A DNA stretch of 64,000 bases from SIG455 sp045589495 (GTDB lineage: Bacteria; Bacillota; Clostridia; UMGS1810): NCBI GenBank assembly GCA_045589495.1, contig JAZNPF010000035.1, forward strand, positions 51,810-115,809, read 5' to 3'. Under the pieces are notes generated by a model. It saw only the letters and a list, made by a program, of their open reading frames with translations, was not told the DNA's origin and ran no database searches. Below, piece by piece: positions 33,768 to 43,734 of the stretch (its first letter is position 1; each line of letters starts with the position of its first letter). A program made the position numbers and the translations under genes.

Positions 33768-35200
33768 TGCTTATTATGAAAATGAAAAAACGCAACGTCA
33801 AGACCTATGTGCTGATTGCTCTCATTATCAGCAGTGTGGTTCTTACGGGCAAAATATGGTTTGATGAAAAATTATGGCCGGAAGGCTATAATTTTTTTGC
33901 TGTAATTACGGATAATTTTTCGTTTGGGAATGATGATTTTGTATCATCGCTCACAAAAGAAACAATATCATTTCCGCAAACACTTGTTGTAACCAATCTG
34001 GAAAAAAGAAGTGTTTACGCAGCGGACAGCGACTCTTTCAAATCAATGGTGCCCGATGTTAAAGAACTTGTGCGTATATCACTTGAAAGCAGTGATAAAA
34101 CCGCAATAAGCGAGCAGGACTGGTCGCATGCTCTTAAAACACAGTCAATTCACGTAACATATCCCGTTGCATACGATTCTAAACTTTTTCTTAATATTTT
34201 AGGTTCTTACAAAACTGATGATAACTCTATCCCCGTAAAAGAGTTCATAATATCTGCGCCAAACCCCGCCGTAACGGGCGCTGATGTTTATATACGCAGA
34301 TATGATACGGCTGAAATTTTTAAAGTTTCTGTTGTTTGGGACAAACAGCGGCTTATTGATATGATAAACACCTACGCAGTTGATTCTATCGGCGACTTGT
34401 CGTATTCATCGGAACTCAATTTTGACAAAGCCGAAACGGGCAACGGTGCACAACAAAAAGTCTTGATAGAATCAAACGTTCTTATTCTTTTAAATAAACG
34501 GTTAAATCATATACTTGAACAAATCAATCCGCTTTATAATCACGACTTCAACTCCGATGTTGTGGAAAAACTGCTTACGCAGTTCGGATATAACGTTTCA
34601 GGCGCACGCAAATATACGGAGCGTGATAATTCAATAGTTTTTGTGGAAAACTATTCTACACTTAAACTCCACCCAAATGCACTTGTGGAATATAAAGCCG
34701 TGGACGCATCAAAGGGTATAGATTTAAAAAGCGGCAATAACTTTTATGATGGTCTGCTCGGCTGCGTGGATTTTGTAAACCGCATCTGGGGAGAGATACT
34801 TCCGTCGGAGCCGCTTAATATTAACATCTCATCTGACGTTATTGACACAAAAACAAACTCGTTCCGTCTGACTATGGATTATTTTGCAGACGGTGCTCAG
34901 GTAAATATCAGTATGCCGACATCTACATCGCACCCTGCAATGAATCACGCGGTTGAGATAGAGGTGGTAGGCGGCAAAATAGTTTCGTACCGTCAGGTGA
35001 TTGCCCACTTTAAAATCATCAATATGTCCACCAACGGTATATCCGCCATCGAAGCGCTTGACAAACTTATGGCAGGCGCCAATACGGAAGGACAGGTTAT
35101 TAAAAACTTGTACCCCGTATATGTTTCTGACAACACAACATACAGAAAATCCGCCTGGGCAGCACGGACTTCAGACGGCAGAACGGTTATAATTGACTGA
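33767..35200 (+). CDS. yycH: YycH-like regulator of the WalRK system
   Basis: About 477 aa. One N-terminal transmembrane helix (VKTYVLIALIISSVVLTG), then a large extracytoplasmic region beginning KIWFDEKLWPEGYNFF, as YycH proteins do (short segment after the membrane with W..LWP). The remaining sequence is diverged; assignment rests on topology, that motif and synteny walR-walK-x-yycH-yycI. In B. subtilis YycH with YycI restrains WalK activity at the membrane. A second ATG nine bases downstream (33776) is an alternative start. Tandem domains of YycH type (about 60-230 and about 240-470) are suggested by the repeated pattern of hydrophobic strands. Confidence 0.75.
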   Translation: MLIMKMKKRNVKTYVLIALIISSVVLTGKIWFDEKLWPEGYNFFAVITDNFSFGNDDFVSSLTKETISFPQTLVVTNLEKRSVYAADSDSFKSMVPDVKELVRISLESSDKTAISEQDWSHALKTQSIHVTYPVAYDSKLFLNILGSYKTDDNSIPVKEFIISAPNPAVTGADVYIRRYDTAEIFKVSVVWDKQRLIDMINTYAVDSIGDLSYSSELNFDKAETGNGAQQKVLIESNVLILLNKRLNHILEQINPLYNHDFNSDVVEKLLTQFGYNVSGARKYTERDNSIVFVENYSTLKLHPNALVEYKAVDASKGIDLKSGNNFYDGLLGCVDFVNRIWGEILPSEPLNINISSDVIDTKTNSFRLTMDYFADGAQVNISMPTSTSHPAMNHAVEIEVVGGKIVSYRQVIAHFKIINMSTNGISAIEALDKLMAGANTEGQVIKNLYPVYVSDNTTYRKSAWAARTSDGRTVIID

Positions 35201-35222
35201 TACTTTGTAAGGAGGTGTCTTT

Positions 35223-35942
35223 ATGAATTGGGAAAGAGTTAAAAATTTTCTTATCGCCTTGTTTATAGGCATCAATATATTTCTTGTGTTTTTCATGCTC
35301 TCCTCTTTTAAAGACAGTGCCTCTGTAAATAAGTCTGTGGTCAAAGACTCTGTAAGTATACTAAACGCAAACGGTATTGCCATAAATGAGGATATTATAC
35401 CGTCTTCAATTTCAAACCCAGGAACATTTGACGTTGTTGCAATAAACGTAAACAGTTCATATCAATCCCCCAAAACGCTTGATGTGGGAAATATTGAATC
35501 GGAACTTAAAAAAGCACTAAAAGTGCTTGGTGTTAAAGATTATAAGATCTTCAAAAAAGACGACTCCAACTATTCCGTAATCCAGAAAACTAACGGATAT
35601 TATATATTTGACAGCGGTATAAATGCCGTGATTAACGGTAATAACATAGCCTTTAACGGCGTATGGTATAAACAGCAGACAAAACCCAAGTCAGATGGTT
35701 ATTCAGACGGCGGTATGGTGTATGTTACTGGTGTTTTGATTGATTTTATCAATAATGGTGACAGAAACCCTGCAATCCATACCGAGATTACAGGCATAGA
35801 CGTCGGGTACTGCGTTCCGCAGTATGACAGCGGACTAGACCACAAATCAATGCCGGCAGTGCCATGCTATTGCATCACTGCTTCGGACGGAACAGCATTT
35901 TTATACGATGCCGTAAGCGGTACGTATTTAAAATATAAATAA
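35223..35942 (+). CDS. yycI: YycI-like regulator of the WalRK system
   Basis: 239-aa membrane-anchored protein. The start MNWERVKNFLIALFIGINIF is diagnostic for YycI (MDWxRxKxIFIxxFLxLNxFL). An extracytoplasmic domain follows, ending with the YycI-type segment GYCVPQYDSGLDHKSMPAVPCYCITASDG. AAGGAGG precedes the ATG. Together with YycH it is expected to form the complex that modulates WalK. Confidence 0.85.
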   Translation: MNWERVKNFLIALFIGINIFLVFFMLSSFKDSASVNKSVVKDSVSILNANGIAINEDIIPSSISNPGTFDVVAINVNSSYQSPKTLDVGNIESELKKALKVLGVKDYKIFKKDDSNYSVIQKTNGYYIFDSGINAVINGNNIAFNGVWYKQQTKPKSDGYSDGGMVYVTGVLIDFINNGDRNPAIHTEITGIDVGYCVPQYDSGLDHKSMPAVPCYCITASDGTAFLYDAVSGTYLKYK

Positions 35943-35970
35943 TATTAAATTCAAAAAGGAGATATACGCT

Positions 35971-36324
35971 ATGGCAAAACACAGAATGCCGCCTATGGGA
36001 GGTATGGGCGGAATGGGTAACATGAACAATATGATTAAACAGGCACAGAAAATGCAGCAGGATATGCTTAAAATGCAGGAAGAGATGGAAGTTGCTGAAT
36101 TTGAAGCAACATCTGGCGGCGGTGCTGTAACTGTTAAAGTTTCCGGAAAGAAAGAAGTTACGGAAATCAAAATAAATCCCGAAGTAGTTGACGCAGACGA
36201 CGTTGAAATGCTTGAGGACCTTATTTTGGTTGCAGTAAACGATGCAATGAAAAAAGTTGACGGAGCAAGTTCAGAAAGACTTGGCAAACTTACAGGCGGA
36301 ATGAGTATTCCCGGTTTATTCTGA
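35971..36324 (+). CDS. ybaB: YbaB/EbfC-family nucleoid-associated protein
   Basis: 117-aa DNA-binding protein. A Met/Gly-rich N-terminus (MPPMGGMGGMGNMNNM) leads into the helix QAQKMQQDMLKMQEEME and the conserved FEATSGGGAVTVKVSGKKEVTEIKI. The family often lies downstream of dnaX, which is not the case here. AAAGGAGAT precedes the ATG. It is followed by a terminator. Confidence 0.92.
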   Translation: MAKHRMPPMGGMGGMGNMNNMIKQAQKMQQDMLKMQEEMEVAEFEATSGGGAVTVKVSGKKEVTEIKINPEVVDADDVEMLEDLILVAVNDAMKKVDGASSERLGKLTGGMSIPGLF

Positions 36325-36363
36325 TATAACATCAGTTGTCACTCAATTCTAATATGTCAAACA

Positions 36364-36393
36364 AAAACGGACGATAAAATCGTCCGTTTTCTT
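36364..36393. terminator. Terminator between ybaB and ispE
   Basis: AAAACGGACGA/TCGTCCGTTTT with loop TAAAA, flanked by A and T tracts; serves both convergent units. Confidence 0.85.
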
Positions 36394-37233
36394 TTATATC
36401 ATTTTTGCTTTAAAAGTATCTTTATATTTTTCTTTAAAGTATATGTATGCCGCATTGAGTGCATCATCATCTTCAAATATGCCGAATACCGACGGTCCGC
36501 TGCCGCTCATCATTGAGCCGCTTGCACCAAAACTTATCATATCTGCTTTAATCTGCGCAATCTCGGGGTAACTTTCAAGCGCAACAGTTTCAAAAACATT
36601 ACCCATGCTTTCACACAAATCGGCTACACAGCCTCTCTCAAGTGCATCTTTGACTTTATCCACATCAACTCTCTCAAATCCAACCTCGTCCAGCCGTTTA
36701 TATGCCCAAGGCGTGGATATGCCAATCTGCGGTTTTACAATTAAAACATCTGTTTTGATTGCACTTTCAATTGGTGTCAGAACCTCACCTATGCCTTCGG
36801 CTAGTGCCGTTTTACCCATTATGCAAAACGGAATATCCGCACCAACAGATGCACCCAGTTCAATCAGGCGGTCATCGGAAAGCGGGTAGCCGTAATGCTC
36901 GTTCATCGCTTTAAAAACCGCAGCCCCATCAGCACTTCCGCCGCCGAGCCCTGCCTCTGTAGGCACGTTTTTGTCAATATGGATATGCACACCGTCGCTT
37001 ATGCCCGTCGCTTCATAAAAAAGTTCTGCAGCACGGTATGCAATGTTTTTACTGTCGGTCGGTATCTGCGAGTTCCCGCAGGACAGGCTTACACCACTTT
37101 TCCCAAAAGTCAGCGATATTTCGTCGCAAAGAGTTATCTCCTGCATTATCATTTTTACGCTGTGGTACCCGTTTGGAAGAATCCCCTCCACATTCAGTGC
37201 AAGGTTTATCTTGCAGTTGCCTTCAGTCATCAT
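36394..37233 (-). CDS. ispE: 4-diphosphocytidyl-2-C-methyl-D-erythritol kinase
   Basis: GHMP kinase of the MEP isoprenoid pathway; about 279 aa. N-terminal CKINLALNVEGILPNGYHSV; ATP-binding motif PTEAGLGGGSADGAAVF; C-terminal GASGSMMSGSGPSVFG. The frame is open further upstream, but ATG codons 37233 and 37230 are preceded by AGGTG and overlap the stop of the upstream DivIVA-like gene (11-bp overlap), which indicates coupling. ispG, a later step of the pathway, is at 51674. Confidence 0.95.
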   Translation of the reverse strand: MMTEGNCKINLALNVEGILPNGYHSVKMIMQEITLCDEISLTFGKSGVSLSCGNSQIPTDSKNIAYRAAELFYEATGISDGVHIHIDKNVPTEAGLGGGSADGAAVFKAMNEHYGYPLSDDRLIELGASVGADIPFCIMGKTALAEGIGEVLTPIESAIKTDVLIVKPQIGISTPWAYKRLDEVGFERVDVDKVKDALERGCVADLCESMGNVFETVALESYPEIAQIKADMISFGASGSMMSGSGPSVFGIFEDDDALNAAYIYFKEKYKDTFKAKMI

Positions 37234-37648
37234 GCGCCACACCTGAAAAATCAGTAAAATCATCAACAAGAGTTTTGTAATCTTCCATCAATTTAAGCGC
37301 ATCTTTCTGCATTGAAGTAAGTGTTGCTTTAGCGTCTGCAATTTTGGCGGTAAGCACATCACAATCCGCCTGAATTTTTGCACGTTCCGTTTCTGCTTCA
37401 GTAACAGCGGCATCCATAATATCCTGTGCTTCTTTCTGTGCTTTCACAAGTGCATCGGCAACACTTAAACGCTCTGCTTCGTATTCGTCAATTTTATTTT
37501 CAAGTTCTGCAACTTTTGCAGTCAACTTTTCAATTTCGGCATCTTTCACCTTGGTTTTTTCCAGATATTTTTTGGAAAGTTCCACTAAATATGCCTCTAC
37601 CTCTTTTGATTTGTAGCCCAGAGCACCTTTTTTAAGTTTTGATTCCAT
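37223..37648 (-). CDS. DivIVA-like coiled-coil protein
   Basis: 141 aa. The N-terminal segment KLKKGALGYKSKEVEAYLVELSKKY resembles the lipid-binding N-terminus of DivIVA/GpsB proteins, with the GY(K/R)xxEV(D/E)xY pattern. It is followed by a continuous heptad-rich coiled coil (about 30-125). Members mark negatively curved membrane at poles and septa. AGGAGTG precedes the ATG. It overlaps ispE. Confidence 0.8.
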   Translation of the reverse strand: MESKLKKGALGYKSKEVEAYLVELSKKYLEKTKVKDAEIEKLTAKVAELENKIDEYEAERLSVADALVKAQKEAQDIMDAAVTEAETERAKIQADCDVLTAKIADAKATLTSMQKDALKLMEDYKTLVDDFTDFSGVAHDD

Positions 37649-37695
37649 AAATCTACACTCCTTACGCGGACACGAAAAACGTGTGCAGTAAATGA

Positions 37696-39615
37696 TTAGT
37701 TATTCTCTCTTGTATAATTGAGCAATCCGCCTGCCAAAATCATATCTTTCTGTCTGTCAGACACGTTGATGATTGTGGGGATTTCTATATTTTTAGTTAC
37801 GTTCTTAACTATAATTCTGTTGCCATCCATAAGTTGAGTGCGTACATTGTCGATTGCAAGTTCGTCCATCATATCAATATTATCGTAATCTGCCTCGTTT
37901 TCAAGTACCAACGGCAAAATACCTGAGTTTACAAGGTTTGCCATGTGTATACGTGCGAATGATTTAACAATAACAGCCTTAATACCGAGATACAGCGGAG
38001 CAAGTGCCGCATGCTCACGGCTTGAACCCTGACCGTAGTTTGAACCGCCGATTATAAATCCGCCGCCGTTTTCTTTAGCACGTGCAGGGAATTCTGGGTC
38101 ACAGGGTGTTAAGCAGTATTCTGAAAGGTAAGGCACGTTTGAACGGTAAGGCAAAAGTTTTGCGTTGGACGGCATAATGTGGTCTGTTGTAATATTATCC
38201 TCAACCTTTATGAGAGATTTGCCTTTCAATTTCTCGGGTAATGCCACGTTTACGGGGAACGGTTTAATGTTCGGACCGCGAACCACTTCAACGTCGTTAC
38301 CCTCGGGCGCGGGCTCTACAACCATATTATCGTTTATCATAAACTTTTCAGGCATCTCGATGATGTTAGACATATCAAGTTCTCTTGGGTCTGTAAGCAC
38401 ACCTTTTATTGCACTGATTGCAGCAACCTCGGGGCTTACAAGATAAACCTGTGCTGAAACTGTACCGCTTCTGCCCTCAAAGTTACGGTTGAATGTTCTA
38501 AGTGATATAGCATCTGTTTTAGGTGACTGTCCCATACCGATACACGGACCGCATGCAGACTCTAAAATTCTTGCGCCTGCGGCAATCATATCTGCCAGAG
38601 CACCGTTTTCGGAAAGCATATTAAGTACCTGCTTAGAACCGGGAGCGATAACCAGACTTACGTCTTCATGAACAGTTTTGCCTTTTAATATGCGTGCAAC
38701 TTTCATCATATCCATATAAGATGAGTTTGTGCACGAGCCGATTGCAACCTGATCAACTTTAATAGGACCGATGTTTTTGATTGTATCAACATTATCAGGC
38801 ATGTGCGGTTTTGCCGCCATAGGCTCAAGAGTTGAAAGGTCTATTGTGAGTTCTTCATCATAAGTTGCGTCAGCATCAGGCAGAATTTCGGTGTAGTCTT
38901 CTTCTCTGCCCTGTGCTTTTAAGAATGCTCTTGTTGTTTCATCACTGGGGAACACAGATGTTGTTGCACCAAGTTCTGCACCCATATTGGTGATCGTTGC
39001 ACGTTCGGGAACAGTTAAAGATTTAACACCTTCGCCAACATACTCGATAACTTTTCCAACGCCGCCTTTAACACTTAAACGGCGCAGAACTTCCAAAATA
39101 ATATCTTTAGCAGCAACCCATGGGTTTAATTTGCCTGTAAGGTTTACTTTAACAACTTTCGGCATAGTAAGGTAATATGCGCCGCCGCCCATGGCAACTG
39201 CAACGTCCATACCGCCCGCACCGATTGCCAGCATACCGATACCGCCGCCTGTGGGGGTATGGCTGTCAGAGCCGAGCAATGTCATACCCGGTACGCCAAA
39301 ACGTTCAAGATGCACCTGATGGCAGATGCCGTTACCGGGACGTGAAAAGTGTATGCCGTGTTTTTTGGTAACAGTCTGTATGTATTTATGGTCATCGGCA
39401 TTTTCAAAGCCTGACTGCAGTGTGTTGTGGTCGATGTAAGCCACAGATTTCTTTGTTTTAACTCTCGGGATACCTATTGCTTCAAATTCGAGGTACGCCA
39501 TAGTACCTGTGGAGTCCTGAGTGAGAGTCTGGTCTATGCGGATAGAGATTTCCTCACCTGCAACCATTTCGCCCGAAACAAGATGGCTTTTGATTATTTT
39601 CTGTGTAATATTCAC
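37696..39615 (-). CDS. acnA: Aconitate hydratase
   Basis: [4Fe-4S] enzyme that interconverts citrate and isocitrate. About 639 aa, the compact form found in many Clostridia. Conserved: LLGSDSHTPTGGGIGMLAIG with active-site residues, AIGSCTNSSYMDMM with the first cluster Cys, ESACGPCIGMGQSP with the other two, and the swivel domain with GGSNYGQGSSREHAALAP. The frame opens at 39690, but GTG 39615 has a strong GGAGG upstream. With the dehydrogenase at 43735 it would form the citrate-to-2-oxoglutarate branch needed for glutamate synthesis; citrate synthase is not in this window. Confidence 0.94.
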   Translation of the reverse strand: MNITQKIIKSHLVSGEMVAGEEISIRIDQTLTQDSTGTMAYLEFEAIGIPRVKTKKSVAYIDHNTLQSGFENADDHKYIQTVTKKHGIHFSRPGNGICHQVHLERFGVPGMTLLGSDSHTPTGGGIGMLAIGAGGMDVAVAMGGGAYYLTMPKVVKVNLTGKLNPWVAAKDIILEVLRRLSVKGGVGKVIEYVGEGVKSLTVPERATITNMGAELGATTSVFPSDETTRAFLKAQGREEDYTEILPDADATYDEELTIDLSTLEPMAAKPHMPDNVDTIKNIGPIKVDQVAIGSCTNSSYMDMMKVARILKGKTVHEDVSLVIAPGSKQVLNMLSENGALADMIAAGARILESACGPCIGMGQSPKTDAISLRTFNRNFEGRSGTVSAQVYLVSPEVAAISAIKGVLTDPRELDMSNIIEMPEKFMINDNMVVEPAPEGNDVEVVRGPNIKPFPVNVALPEKLKGKSLIKVEDNITTDHIMPSNAKLLPYRSNVPYLSEYCLTPCDPEFPARAKENGGGFIIGGSNYGQGSSREHAALAPLYLGIKAVIVKSFARIHMANLVNSGILPLVLENEADYDNIDMMDELAIDNVRTQLMDGNRIIVKNVTKNIEIPTIINVSDRQKDMILAGGLLNYTRENN

Positions 39616-39648
39616 TTTTGTTTCCTCCAAACTACATTTATTCATATT

Positions 39649-39677
39649 ATTATATAAAATATTATTATATTTGTCAA
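39649..39677 (-). promoter_or_regulatory. Promoter of the aconitase gene
   Basis: On the minus strand: TTGACA, 17-nt spacer, TATAAT (full consensus). Confidence 0.85.
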
Positions 39678-39744
39678 GAATTGCACGCAAAAACGGACGA
39701 TATTGACGATATTATAGTTATGCCAATGTTGAGAGATATGGGGT

Positions 39745-39768
39745 TCTCCCCTAAGAACCCCATTATAA
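39745..39768. repeat. Isolated GGGGTTC/GAACCCC hairpin in the acnA-alaS gap
   Basis: GGGGTTCTCCCCTAAGAACCCC matches the GGTTC...CCCTAAGAACCC module of the larger repeats at 23.0 and 30.4 kb. The rest of the 322-bp gap holds only the two divergent promoters. Confidence 0.55.
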
Positions 39769-39848
39769 ACCACGGTGGCTTAGTAGCCATAATACAAAGC
39801 GCGTCCGTCAACCGCTTATTTTTCAATGTCTAAAATATTTCCAAAAGG

Positions 39849-39877
39849 TTGACAACACACCAAAAATTTTATATACT
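39849..39877 (+). promoter_or_regulatory. Promoter of alaS
   Basis: TTGACA, 17-nt spacer, TATACT. The short leader leaves no room for a T-box. Confidence 0.85.
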
Positions 39878-39937
39878 ATATAATGTATATTTATGTGTAT
39901 TTATGTGCAAAAAAATCCGAAAGGAATGAATTACTAT

Positions 39938-42577
39938 ATGGAAAAACTGGGACTTAACGAAATAAGAGAGAAATTTCTCTCTTTCTACGAAAGCAAGGGG
40001 CATCTTCGCTTGCCGAGTTTCCCTCTTATACCGAGGGATGACAAAAGCCTTTTGCTTATAAACGCAGGTATGGCGCCTTTAAAACCATACTTTACGGGTA
40101 AAGAAACACCTCCGCGCAACCGTGTTACAACTTGCCAGAAGTGTATCCGCACTCCCGATATTGACCGTGTCGGCAAAACAGCGCGTCACGGCACATATTT
40201 TGAGATGCCCGGAAACTTCTCATTCGGCGATTACTTCAAAACAGAAGCAACTGCATGGGCGTGGGAGTTTGCAACAGAGGTACTTAAACTGCCCGTGGAC
40301 AAACTGTGGGTTACTATCTATGAAGATGATGACGAAGCGTTTGATATCTGGACTAAAAACGTAGGCGTTGCGCCTGACCGTATTGTGCGTATGGGTAAAG
40401 AGGATAACTTCTGGGAAATCGGAACAGGTCCCTGCGGTCCGTGTTCTGAACTTTACTTTGACAGAGGTCCGGAAGCAGGTTGCGGTTCGCCCGATTGTAA
40501 AGTTGGTTGCGAGTGCGACAGATACGTTGAATTCTGGAACCTTGTATTTACTCAGTTTGATAAAGACGAAGACGGCAACTACAACCGCCTTGCTCACCCG
40601 AATATCGACACAGGTATGGGGCTGGAGCGTATTGCGTGCATTATGCAGGGTGTTAACAATCTTTTTGAAGTTGACACCGTCCGCAATATTATGGCTAAAA
40701 TCAGCGAACTGGCAGGCGTTAAATATGGCGATAACGAAAAAACAGACGTATCACTCCGTGTTATCACCGACCATATCCGTTCAACCACATTTATGATTGC
40801 CGACGGCGTACAGATAAGCAACGAGGGCAGAGGTTACGTTCTTCGCAGACTTCTCCGCCATGCCGCACGTCACGGTAAGTTGTTAGGGCTCGAGGGTGCG
40901 TTCCTCTACAAAGTTGTAGACACCGTTGCAAAAGAAAACCTTTCTGCATATCCGGAAATCACTGAAAAAGCAGATTACATCAAAAAGATGATTGAAATTG
41001 AGGAGAAGCGTTTTGCCGAAACTATAGGCGACGGTCTTGCTATTCTTGAAAACTACGTAAATGCAATGAAAGAAAACGGAAGCAAAACACTTTCAGGTGC
41101 AGACGCTTTCAAACTTTACGATACTTACGGATTCCCGCTTGATTTAACAGTGGAAATCCTTTCCGAGCAGGGATACTCTGTTGATGAAGACGAGTTCACA
41201 TCTTGCATGGCAGAGCAGAAAAAACGTGCACGTGAAAACCGTGCCAACGGCGAAGGTGACGCATGGAAAGATGATGAATTAAAGAGTGTTTATGACGCTT
41301 GCCCGTGCGAGTTTGTCGGCTACGATGTTACAGAGTGCGATTGCAAAATCTCTGCAATTATATTTGATAAAAAATCACAGACAACTGCAGAAAACGGCAA
41401 CGTTACCGTTCTGCTTGATAAAACCCCGTTCTATGGCGAGGGCGGCGGTCAGTCAGGTGACAAGGGTATAATCAAAACTGCAAACGGCACAATCCGTATA
41501 GACGACACCAAGAAAACTGCCGAGGGCGTTATGCTCCACGTTGGCACTGTTACAGACGGAACTGTTTCTGTAGGTGATTGTGCAACTGCATGCGTTGATA
41601 CTGCCCTACGTTCAGCAACAGAGAAAAACCACTCTGCAACTCACCTTCTCCAGAAGGCTCTGCGTGAGGTGGTAGGTCAGCACGTTGAACAGGCGGGTTC
41701 GTTTGTAAATAATGAAAGACTTCGTTTTGACTTCTCTCACTACGAGGCTGTAACTGCAGAGCAGTTGAAAGAAGTTGAAAATATAGTAAACCGTGAAATT
41801 TCAAAAGCACTTGACGTTACTTGTGCCCAGATGCCTATTGACGAGGCTAAAAAACTCGGCGCAATGGCTCTGTTCGGTGAAAAGTACGGCGATGTGGTAC
41901 GTGTTGTTAAAATGGGTGATTTCAGCACAGAACTCTGTGGCGGAACACACGTTAAAAATACTGCAAACATCGGCTTGTTCAAAATTATTTCCGAAACAGG
42001 TATTGCCGCAGGCGTAAGAAGAATTGAAGCAATCACAGGTATGAACATACTTGCAAAACTTAACGAAACAGAGGATAACCTTGCAAACATCTGTGCAGCA
42101 CTCAAGTGCGCTCCTGCAGATGCCGTTGCAAAAGTTGATGCTAATCAGGCAGAAATTAAAAATCTTGAAAAAGAACTTGCCGCGCTCAAAGAAAAAATGG
42201 CAAGCGGCGGGCTTGACGATATCAAGAAAAACGCTGCCCAAATTGGCGGCGTAACCGTTCTTACAGGTGCATTTGCCGATGTTGACATCAACACCGCGCG
42301 CAAAATGGCTGACAATATCAAGTCTGAATTTGAATGTGCCGTAACAGTATTTGCAGTATATACTTCCGAAAAAGCCAACCTTATTGCGGCAGCAACCGAT
42401 GCGGCAGTTAAAAAAGGTGTTCACTGCGGAAATATCGTTAAAGAAATCTCTGCTTTTGTTGGCGGAAAAGGCGGCGGCAGACCTGATTCTGCTCAAGCAG
42501 GCGGCTCTGACACAAAAGGCGTAGATGCTGCACTTAAAGCAGCGGCAGATGTAATTGCAAAACAGACTAACGCATAA
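39938..42577 (+). CDS. alaS: Alanyl-tRNA synthetase
   Basis: 879-aa class II synthetase. Catalytic core at the N-terminus (EIREKFLSFYESKGH, SFPLIPRDDKSLLLINAGMAPLKPYF), motif 2/3 region GMGLERIACI, then the editing domain with zinc-binding HSATHLLQKALR and the CGGTHV motif. The C-Ala domain ends GGKGGGRPDSAQAGG. ATG 39938 (MEKLGLNEIR) is chosen because AAAGGAA lies 12 bases upstream; the frame is open back to 39893. hinT and tatD follow closely and may share the transcript. Confidence 0.96.
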   Translation: MEKLGLNEIREKFLSFYESKGHLRLPSFPLIPRDDKSLLLINAGMAPLKPYFTGKETPPRNRVTTCQKCIRTPDIDRVGKTARHGTYFEMPGNFSFGDYFKTEATAWAWEFATEVLKLPVDKLWVTIYEDDDEAFDIWTKNVGVAPDRIVRMGKEDNFWEIGTGPCGPCSELYFDRGPEAGCGSPDCKVGCECDRYVEFWNLVFTQFDKDEDGNYNRLAHPNIDTGMGLERIACIMQGVNNLFEVDTVRNIMAKISELAGVKYGDNEKTDVSLRVITDHIRSTTFMIADGVQISNEGRGYVLRRLLRHAARHGKLLGLEGAFLYKVVDTVAKENLSAYPEITEKADYIKKMIEIEEKRFAETIGDGLAILENYVNAMKENGSKTLSGADAFKLYDTYGFPLDLTVEILSEQGYSVDEDEFTSCMAEQKKRARENRANGEGDAWKDDELKSVYDACPCEFVGYDVTECDCKISAIIFDKKSQTTAENGNVTVLLDKTPFYGEGGGQSGDKGIIKTANGTIRIDDTKKTAEGVMLHVGTVTDGTVSVGDCATACVDTALRSATEKNHSATHLLQKALREVVGQHVEQAGSFVNNERLRFDFSHYEAVTAEQLKEVENIVNREISKALDVTCAQMPIDEAKKLGAMALFGEKYGDVVRVVKMGDFSTELCGGTHVKNTANIGLFKIISETGIAAGVRRIEAITGMNILAKLNETEDNLANICAALKCAPADAVAKVDANQAEIKNLEKELAALKEKMASGGLDDIKKNAAQIGGVTVLTGAFADVDINTARKMADNIKSEFECAVTVFAVYTSEKANLIAAATDAAVKKGVHCGNIVKEISAFVGGKGGGRPDSAQAGGSDTKGVDAALKAAADVIAKQTNA

Positions 42578-42592
42578 GAAAGGGCGATAAAA

Positions 42593-42931
42593 ATGGATAA
42601 CTGCATTTTTTGTAAGATTATAAAAGGCGAAATCCCGTCCGAAGTTGTTTATGAAGATGATAAGATTTTCGCATTCAAAGACATAAACCCCGTTGCACCC
42701 GTGCACGTTCTTATTATCCCTAAAGAGCACATTGCATCTGCTATGGACCTAACAGAAGAAAACGCAGACGTTGTGGCGCATATCTTCAATTCAGCCAAAA
42801 AAATTGCTGAAATTATGGGTATTGGCGAAAGCGGATTCCGTATAGTCAATAACTGCGGCGAAAACGCAGGGCAGACTGTGTTCCATCTGCATTTCCACTT
42901 AATCGGCGGAAAGACTCTGCTCTGGCCATAA
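42593..42931 (+). CDS. hinT: HIT-family nucleotide hydrolase (HinT-like)
   Basis: 112-aa histidine-triad protein that hydrolyses purine nucleotide phosphoramidates such as acyl- or aminoacyl-AMP. N-terminus CIFCKIIKGEIPS with a CxxC; triad HLHFHLIGG near the C-terminus. It starts 15 bp after alaS; HinT can hydrolyse aminoacyl-adenylates formed by synthetases, so the neighbourhood is sensible. Confidence 0.95.
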   Translation: MDNCIFCKIIKGEIPSEVVYEDDKIFAFKDINPVAPVHVLIIPKEHIASAMDLTEENADVVAHIFNSAKKIAEIMGIGESGFRIVNNCGENAGQTVFHLHFHLIGGKTLLWP

Positions 42932-42948
42932 TCTAAAAGGAGAAACAA

Positions 42949-43710
42949 ATGTATTTTGATTCGCACGCACATTATGACGACCGCCGTTTTGACGGTGACC
43001 GTCATGAAGTTCTTTTGTCACTTGCCGAAAACGGAATTTCAAATATAACAAACATCGGTTCGGATATCTCAACCAGTAAAAAATCGGTTGAACTTTCCCA
43101 AAGGTACGATTTTGTATATGCTGCAGTAGGTGTTCATCCGCACGAGGTTAAGGATATGACCGATGATGACCTTTTGGAAATAGCCGGACTTTCAAAGCAC
43201 AAAAAAGTTGTGGCAATAGGCGAAATAGGGCTTGATTACTACTACGACCATTCTCCGAGAGAAGCACAGAGATACTGGTTTAAAAAGCAGATGAAACTCG
43301 CTTACGATTTAAAATTACCCGTTATCATCCACAGCCGTGACGCCACTGAAGATACAATCAAAATCTGCAAAGAAAGCAAAATCCACGGCGGTATTATACA
43401 CTGTTTTTCGGGCAGTGTGGAAACGGCAAAGATATATCTTGATATGGGATATCATATCTCGTTTGCAGGTCCCGTGACTTTCAAAAACTCAAAAGCACTC
43501 CCTGAGGTTGCAAAAATTGTGCCTGATGACAGACTTTTGATTGAAACAGATTGTCCGTATATGGCACCCGAACCGCATAGAGGCGAGCGCAACTGTTCGA
43601 TATACGTTAAAAACGTTGCAGAGAAAATTGCTGACCTGCGTGGCGTGAGTGTTGAACATATTGCGAAGATAACAAACGAGAATGCAAAAAAATTGTTTAA
43701 TATAAAGTAA
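42949..43710 (+). CDS. tatD: TatD-family metal-dependent deoxyribonuclease
   Basis: 253-aa TIM-barrel hydrolase. Metal ligands in FDSHAHYDD (HxH), GEIGLDYYY (Glu), PVIIHSRDA, IIHCFSG and ETDCPYMAPEPHRG. Family members act as 3'-5' DNases in DNA repair or quality control. It is preceded by AAAGGAGAA and lies 17 bp after hinT. Confidence 0.93.
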   Translation: MYFDSHAHYDDRRFDGDRHEVLLSLAENGISNITNIGSDISTSKKSVELSQRYDFVYAAVGVHPHEVKDMTDDDLLEIAGLSKHKKVVAIGEIGLDYYYDHSPREAQRYWFKKQMKLAYDLKLPVIIHSRDATEDTIKICKESKIHGGIIHCFSGSVETAKIYLDMGYHISFAGPVTFKNSKALPEVAKIVPDDRLLIETDCPYMAPEPHRGERNCSIYVKNVAEKIADLRGVSVEHIAKITNENAKKLFNIK

Positions 43711-43734
43711 TTTGATATAAAGGAGAGTATACAA

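Noticed and set aside
39616..39937. Possible T-box riboswitch ahead of alaS
   Set aside because: The promoter -10 ends at 39877, leaving a leader of about 55 nt with no T-box core sequence.
41801..42730. 309-codon minus-strand open frame inside alaS
   Set aside because: Shadow of the alaS reading frame; very Cys/Phe-rich and unlike any protein family.
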